From Elusimicrobiota bacterium (lineage in GTDB: Bacteria > Elusimicrobiota > Elusimicrobia > Elusimicrobiales > UBA9959), in NCBI GenBank assembly GCA_012517235.1, contig JAAYVI010000136.1, positions 1 to 34,629 on the forward strand: a stretch of DNA of 34,629 nucleotides, read 5' to 3'. The number at the start of each line of letters is the position of its first letter. Position 1 is the stretch's first letter. This document shows, one piece after another, positions 30,459 through 34,629 of this stretch. A program made the translations under genes and the position numbers. The notes under the pieces are model-generated. The model made no database searches and was not told the origin of the DNA. It was given only the letters and a program-made list of their open reading frames with translations.

Positions 30459-31707
30459 TTAAAGAAAGCGAATCGGTTACGAATTTTATGATATCGTCCA
30501 AATCTTTTATTTCGGATTCGTTTTTCAATTTTTCTCTTTCTTTTAAGAGTTTTTTCATATTTTTCTTATAGATTTTTTCTTTCTCTTTAATAAGGTCTTG
30601 AGGAAATTGTCTTCCGGTATCGAAAGATGCTCTGTCCAAATTGTAAAAAAGATAAAAAAGATTATCCCGGGAAAGTTTTTTTAGATTATCTCTCAAATAA
30701 TCGGCGGATTGAAGAAATACCAATGCGCAGGATCTTTTGACTCTTTCTTTTTCCTCTTGAGAAATATCGTAATTTTCCATGTTTTTTTCCGCTTCAGAGG
30801 CCAAACTTAAAGCCAAAGAAAAGTTTTTTGCTTGAGTTGAAACTTCCAAAGTATAAAAAAAAGATTGAGCCGCAAATTTAGGCCATTTTTTTTCGTAAAA
30901 ATCTTTTACGAATTCCTCGTATTCTTTTTTTTGTTTCTCTATCTCTTCCAAATCTTTTTTTTCTTTTTCAAAACCTTTCGCCCCGGCAAAAGAAAGTATT
31001 CTGCTTTCTTCGGCTTTTGCTTTTTTCCTTGTTTCTTCCATGCTTAAAGCGACATACCCGCTCATCTCGTCGGTATACCTTAAAGATATTTCGTCTTTAT
31101 ATTTTTTAGGGTCCATGCTTATTTTAAGAAAACCGGCCAGATCCGAACCGGTATAAACATCCCAATACTTACCGGATAAAAGATCGTAAAACAATTTTCT
31201 ATTTTGTTTCACTTTCTCGTAAAAATATAAATCGCTTAAAAAGAAGGCCTCGTATTCGAATTCCAGAGGTATTTTTCCTTCTTGCATATAATAAGTTTTG
31301 CCGTATTTTCTATTTTGAAAAGCATGAACCAATTCGTGCAGGTATACTCCGTCGCTATATGAGACAAATTCTTTTCTTATCTTTTCGTCCGTATTAAAAG
31401 CCTTTATTATTTTTTCGTCGCCGTAGCCTTTTATGCCGAAAAAAATTCTTATATATTTGCTATTCAAATAAATCGAATCTTTTTGAGGAACATAATACGC
31501 CAAACCGCCGCCTTTCGAGTATCTTATCAATATTTTCGGAAATTTTTTACCTTCTTCTTCAAACCTTAAATAAAATTCTTTTCCTATTTCGGTTTTAGTT
31601 ATTATTTCTTTGTAGTGCAAATTAAGTTTATCGCTTAAAAAAGAATCCTGAGGATAAGAAAAACAATAACCCGAGAATAAGGTTAACAATAAAATCGAAG
31701 AAGACAT
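30451..31707 (-). CDS. Secreted protein with HExxH zinc-protease motif
   Basis: 418 residues from ATG 31707. The open frame runs 11 codons further to a TTG, but a TATAAT box seven bases before this ATG and a clean signal peptide (MSSSILLLTLFSGYCFS) favour it. The motif LHELVHAFQNRKYG is near residues 123-136; downstream acidic residues (IPLEFEYEAFF, about 147-157) could supply the third zinc ligand, as in gluzincin-like enzymes. From about residue 235 the protein is Lys/Glu-rich and helical (KKDLEEIEKQKKEYEEF). I cannot place it in a named family. It is probably periplasmic; it may be an active protease or an inactive scaffold. It converges on the antiporter gene. Confidence 0.7.
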   Translation of the reverse strand: MSSSILLLTLFSGYCFSYPQDSFLSDKLNLHYKEIITKTEIGKEFYLRFEEEGKKFPKILIRYSKGGGLAYYVPQKDSIYLNSKYIRIFFGIKGYGDEKIIKAFNTDEKIRKEFVSYSDGVYLHELVHAFQNRKYGKTYYMQEGKIPLEFEYEAFFLSDLYFYEKVKQNRKLFYDLLSGKYWDVYTGSDLAGFLKISMDPKKYKDEISLRYTDEMSGYVALSMEETRKKAKAEESRILSFAGAKGFEKEKKDLEEIEKQKKEYEEFVKDFYEKKWPKFAAQSFFYTLEVSTQAKNFSLALSLASEAEKNMENYDISQEEKERVKRSCALVFLQSADYLRDNLKKLSRDNLFYLFYNLDRASFDTGRQFPQDLIKEKEKIYKKNMKKLLKEREKLKNESEIKDLDDIIKFVTDSLSLKE

Positions 31708-31714
31708 AATTAAG

Positions 31715-31720
31715 ATTATA
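31715..31720 (-). promoter_or_regulatory. -10 box (TATAAT) before the HExxH protein gene
   Basis: A perfect TATAAT on the minus strand ends seven bases before ATG 31707. The -35 is poor. No ribosome binding site is seen, so a leaderless start is likely if this box is used. Confidence 0.45.
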
Positions 31721-31766
31721 TAAAAACATTTCAAAAGCAAAACATAAACCGGACGCCTTTTATAGT

Positions 31767-31795
31767 TTGACCTTTGCTTTTTATTAAGTTAGAAT
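31767..31795 (+). promoter_or_regulatory. Sigma-70 promoter of the YtxH-domain gene
   Basis: TTGACC (31767-31772), 17-base spacer, TAGAAT (31790-31795): the best -35/-10 pair in the window. A leader of about 33 bases with a GGAGG site leads to ATG 31835. Confidence 0.75.
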
Positions 31796-31834
31796 TATTT
31801 CTAAGAATTTAATTCGATATTACACGGAGGTTTT

Positions 31835-32050
31835 ATGTCCGAACATAGAAACGGAGAAGTTCTTACCGCCTTTTTATTGGGCGGAGTGATAGGCGCGGCT
31901 CTGGGAATACTTTTCGCCCCCGCCAGCGGAAAAGTCACCAGAGAGAGATTAAACGATTGGCTTGAAGAAAAAGGCGAAAACGCAAAAGAAGCTTTGGAAA
32001 AACTCGAAAGCGAAATTAAAAAGAAAAAAGAACAATTGATGAAAAACTAA
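31835..32050 (+). CDS. YtxH domain-containing protein
   Basis: 71 residues. A glycine-rich hydrophobic helix (LTAFLLGGVIGAALGILFAP, about 10-29) is followed by SGKVTRERL and a Lys/Glu-rich amphipathic helix to the end. This matches small YtxH/GvpP-type membrane proteins, which are linked with general stress in Firmicutes and whose molecular role is unclear. It is a single-gene unit: strong promoter, GGAGG ribosome binding site and a terminator 20 bases after the stop, suggesting substantial independent expression. Confidence 0.85.
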   Translation: MSEHRNGEVLTAFLLGGVIGAALGILFAPASGKVTRERLNDWLEEKGENAKEALEKLESEIKKKKEQLMKN

Positions 32051-32069
32051 GTTAAAAGCTTATCGTTAA

Positions 32070-32097
32070 AACCTCCCTTTCACAAGGGAGGTTTTTT
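32070..32097 (+). terminator. Rho-independent terminator after the YtxH gene
   Basis: AACCTCCCTT (32070-32079) pairs with AAGGGAGGTT (32084-32093) around TCAC, then further T residues. A 10-bp perfect stem. It borders the convergent symporter gene (stop at 32096) and may serve both strands, although the minus-strand T-tract is shorter. Confidence 0.88.
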
Positions 32098-33544
32098 ATT
32101 TTGCCGCTTCGTTATTTTTCTCGGATAAAAAAAAGGAAAGTCCGAAAGCGCAAACCGTACCTATGACTATAAACCAGCTCCAGCCCACATTTATTATTTT
32201 CTTTTCCGACAATATCATCGTCGTAAGACAAATTAAAAAAGCGGTTATCATGGAAAAAGCGTTAGTTTTATCCGATTGTCTCGAAGTAAAAATACCGAGC
32301 AAAAAAATTCCCAAAAGACTGCCAGCCGTCAATCCGTTTATTTTGAAAGCCAGCCAGAGCATACCTTCTATGTTTTGACACATAAAAGCCGTCAGCCCCA
32401 ATATTATCCCGAAAAACAATATTGAGACTCTCGACAATCTTAAAAGCTTCGCTTCGTCTTTTTCGCCGCTTAAAGGTTTGTATATGTCGGTTATAAAAGA
32501 GGATGTCAAAGAACTTAAAGGCGAGTCTATGCTCGCCAGAACTACCGCGGCGAGAAAAATTCCCTTAAATCCGGCCGGAAAAAAATTAAGAGCGAAATGA
32601 GATAATATTTTATCGCTATTATCCGGCAACGAAGCCGAAGGATTGGCTTTATAATAAACAAATATGGCGGTGCCTACGGCCAAATATAAAGTCACCAAAG
32701 GCAAAGTCGCAAATATGGTCAAAATTATGCTTTTTTGACTTTCCTTCCTCGTATTTAAAGTAAGAAGCCTCTGCATAAGCTCTTGATCCGTGCCGAAAGC
32801 CGCCATGGAACCAAAAATTCCGTTTAGAACCGCTATGACAAATATGTTAGGATCGGAAAAATTAAATCCCCAATTTATTACGGAAAGTTTATTATTTTCC
32901 GAAGCGGCCGCAAGAAATTGAGAAAAAGAGAAACCGGAAGCGTTAAATATCGCATAAAGCATCATGGCTCCGGCCGCATAAAAAGCAAAAGCCTCCCACA
33001 TACCGGTCCAGACCACCGCTCTTATGCCGCCGAATCCTATGAAAATTACGGAAATAACGGAAAAAAATATTATGGCGTAATGAAGCGGCCAGCCCATAAG
33101 CACCGAAACCGCCAGAGAAGCCGCATACAGCCTTACTCCGGAAGCGAAAAGTCTTGTTACAAAAAAGAAAGCGCTCGAACAGTACTGAGTCGCCGAGCCG
33201 AATCTTTTTCCCAGAAATTCGTATATGGTAACGGTACCGTATTTATAAAAAGAAGGTATAAAAAAATATCCTATCAATATCCTTGCGGCGGCCGAGCCTA
33301 TGAAAAACTGCAGATATTGCCAATTTTCTTTAAATCCTACGGCGGGAACGCCGACTATGGTCATTGCGCTTATTTCCGTAGCGACAAAAGAAAGAGTGGC
33401 GGCCCAAACCGGAATTTTTCTCTTCGCCAAAAAGAAATCTTCGGTATCCTTCTGTCCTCTGCCGGATAAATAAGCCACCGCCAAAAGAACTATCAAAGCG
33501 AAAGCCAAAATAAACCAGTCGGCGAAATAAAGTCCGACGGTCAT
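32096..33544 (-). CDS. Sodium:solute symporter (SSS/SLC5 family)
   Basis: 482 residues with about thirteen membrane helices. Seen: GRGQKDTEDFFLAKRKIPVWAA-type N-terminus (here GRGQKDTEDFFLA near 29-41), LSFVATEISAMTIVGVPA near 51-68 in the Na+-site helix, FGTDQELMQRLLT near 248-260 and VVLASIDSPLSSLTSSFITD near 335-354. These are hallmark SSS positions. It imports a solute with Na+; sugars, sialic acid and other solutes are all used in the family, so the substrate is open. Its ATG overlaps the stop of the NagZ-like gene by four bases, which links uptake with amino-sugar cleavage. It ends against a terminator shared with the YtxH gene. Confidence 0.9.
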   Translation of the reverse strand: MTVGLYFADWFILAFALIVLLAVAYLSGRGQKDTEDFFLAKRKIPVWAATLSFVATEISAMTIVGVPAVGFKENWQYLQFFIGSAAARILIGYFFIPSFYKYGTVTIYEFLGKRFGSATQYCSSAFFFVTRLFASGVRLYAASLAVSVLMGWPLHYAIIFFSVISVIFIGFGGIRAVVWTGMWEAFAFYAAGAMMLYAIFNASGFSFSQFLAAASENNKLSVINWGFNFSDPNIFVIAVLNGIFGSMAAFGTDQELMQRLLTLNTRKESQKSIILTIFATLPLVTLYLAVGTAIFVYYKANPSASLPDNSDKILSHFALNFFPAGFKGIFLAAVVLASIDSPLSSLTSSFITDIYKPLSGEKDEAKLLRLSRVSILFFGIILGLTAFMCQNIEGMLWLAFKINGLTAGSLLGIFLLGIFTSRQSDKTNAFSMITAFLICLTTMILSEKKIINVGWSWFIVIGTVCAFGLSFFLSEKNNEAAK

Positions 33545-34629
33545 TTGCCCAGCCTAACCGGCATCTCTCCGGTGAGATCCGCTTTATGCATAAAACCTTG
33601 AGCCGCTTTTTCTTGAAACTCGGGCAGATCGCAGAAAGAACATATTAATCCTTTCAAACCGTTTAAATAATCGTCGGCGGCGAAAGGACTGCCGAAACAA
33701 ATCATCGAAACCGGTTTGCCGCAGGAAAGCAGTTTATTTATTTCTTCCTTGTCCTTTTGAGCCAAATTTATTTTTCCGCTATAAGCTCTCGGCCTTGAAA
33801 AAGAAGCCAAAACGACGCAATCGCAGTCCGAAACCGAATCTGAAAAAGAAACGCCCGATTTTCTTAATTCTTCGGCAAAAATCTTTCCTTTAAGGTCCTG
33901 CGTTTTTTCTCCGTCTTCCCAGTAGTATATTTTCTTTCTCGGGAAATATTCGTCTTTAACTACTACCTGGCATTTTTCGGCTATTTCGGATACGAATTTT
34001 TTATGTTCCGGGCATCCTATGATATCCTTGCCGTATTTTGAAAAAAAATCTTTAGGCGGCTTAGCCGCCATTACTTCCTGTCTGGCCAAAGCGGAATTTA
34101 CTATTTCTTCTCTTATTATGCCGCTCAAATAAGCTTTATTCAAAGCTTCGAAAAGTTTATAAGGGTCTTCCGGAACAAGAAGTATGTCGGCTCCGGCAAG
34201 CAAAGCTTTGACCCCGGCCTTGCCTTCGTCGGAAATAGCCTTCATCGATAAAGCGTCGGTGATAACGACTTTATCGAAAGACAGTCTTTTTCTAATTAAA
34301 CCGCTTATAACTTTGTCCGAGAAAGAAGTTATATTATCCGCGTCCAGAGACTGAATATTCAAATGTCCCACCATAACGGAATCGGATTGTCTGCACAAGG
34401 CTCTAAAAGGAACGAGTTCGTTTTCCCAAATCTGATCGGCATTTTTGGAAACTTCCGGCAATGTCAAATGAGAATCGGCTTTGGTAGAACCGTGTCCCGG
34501 AAAATGTTTTACGGAAGAAATCGCGCCTACCGCGTCGAGTCCTTTCATATAAGATGCGGCAAAAGCCGTAACTTTTGCGGCATTATCGGAAAAAGCTCTT
34601 AGATTTACTATGGGATTTTCATGTTCTTC
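33541..34629 (-). CDS. nagZ: Glycoside hydrolase family 3 beta-N-acetylhexosaminidase, NagZ-like (5' end beyond window)
   Basis: The frame is open to the window edge, so the start is missing; the ATG at 34548 is internal. The 27 extra codons read on into ENPIVNLRAFSD, a NagZ family stretch. Seen: the diagnostic KHFPGHGSTKADSHLTLP, with the Asp/His acid-base pair, and VITDALSMKAI with the nucleophile Asp. A C-terminal domain of about 170 residues (DCVVLASFSRP, VSMICFGSPF) resembles the second domain of two-domain GH3 enzymes, absent from short E. coli NagZ. It releases terminal beta-GlcNAc, classically in peptidoglycan recycling; the longer form is often exported. It is coupled to the symporter gene. 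Confidence 0.9.
   Translation of the reverse strand, partial: EEHENPIVNLRAFSDNAAKVTAFAASYMKGLDAVGAISSVKHFPGHGSTKADSHLTLPEVSKNADQIWENELVPFRALCRQSDSVMVGHLNIQSLDADNITSFSDKVISGLIRKRLSFDKVVITDALSMKAISDEGKAGVKALLAGADILLVPEDPYKLFEALNKAYLSGIIREEIVNSALARQEVMAAKPPKDFFSKYGKDIIGCPEHKKFVSEIAEKCQVVVKDEYFPRKKIYYWEDGEKTQDLKGKIFAEELRKSGVSFSDSVSDCDCVVLASFSRPRAYSGKINLAQKDKEEINKLLSCGKPVSMICFGSPFAADDYLNGLKGLICSFCDLPEFQEKAAQGFMHKADLTGEMPVRLGK

Noticed and set aside
1-34629. CRISPR arrays, insertion sequences, prophage or integrase genes
   Set aside because: No regularly spaced repeats, transposase or integrase motifs were seen; gene content is core and envelope-related.

Overview
The window reads as a chromosomal segment of an AT-rich Gram-negative bacterium. 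A Wza-type exporter, a TonB-dependent receptor and a NagZ-type GH3 hexosaminidase imply an outer membrane. SpoVG beside a tRNA-Gln/glmU/prs/rplY/pth cluster, the MEP pathway (ispE), the DXP-dependent vitamin B6 pathway (pdxJ) and a Lys/Glu-rich proteome would fit Elusimicrobiota or a similar deep lineage. That placement is inference; there is no rRNA here. Nothing looks like a phage, an insertion sequence or a CRISPR array.

Layout. (1) 1-10357, minus strand: a surface-polysaccharide operon. It begins with a 1562-residue coiled-coil protein, then a second coiled-coil protein and a small two-helix membrane protein. A Wza-like exporter, a Wzc-like Wzz/tyrosine-autokinase, an O-antigen ligase/polymerase and the start of a Wzx flippase follow. 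(2) 10468-11170, plus strand: two small genes. One looks like a free-standing copy of the C-terminal domain of the cytochrome c maturation protein CcmI/CycH. (3) 11190-26214, minus strand: dense housekeeping operons. In transcription order: glmM, pdxJ, glmS, acpS, nnrD, thiL, tsaE, tsaB, rimI, a TPR protein, ispE, terminator, spoVG, tRNA-Gln, glmU, prs, rplY, terminator, pth and a small membrane protein. Many neighbours overlap by 4 to 35 bases. GlmS, GlmM and GlmU together make UDP-GlcNAc, the precursor for the envelope polymers that the first region exports. (4) 26270-28742: a TonB-dependent receptor followed by a NikR-like regulator that has lost most nickel ligands; an inverted repeat brackets the -10 box of the receptor promoter. 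(5) 28797-34629: a CPA2 cation/proton antiporter with a degenerate RCK domain, a secreted HExxH protein, a YtxH-domain protein, a sodium:solute symporter and a 5'-truncated NagZ-like hexosaminidase.

Most interesting signals: the giant coiled-coil gene heading a capsule/EPS export operon; the altered NikR with a plausible operator; a recurring pattern in which genes without a ribosome binding site have a -10 box only 6-11 bases before the start codon, suggesting leaderless mRNAs; and a roughly 62% GC, hairpin-containing non-coding island just upstream of spoVG in otherwise AT-rich DNA.
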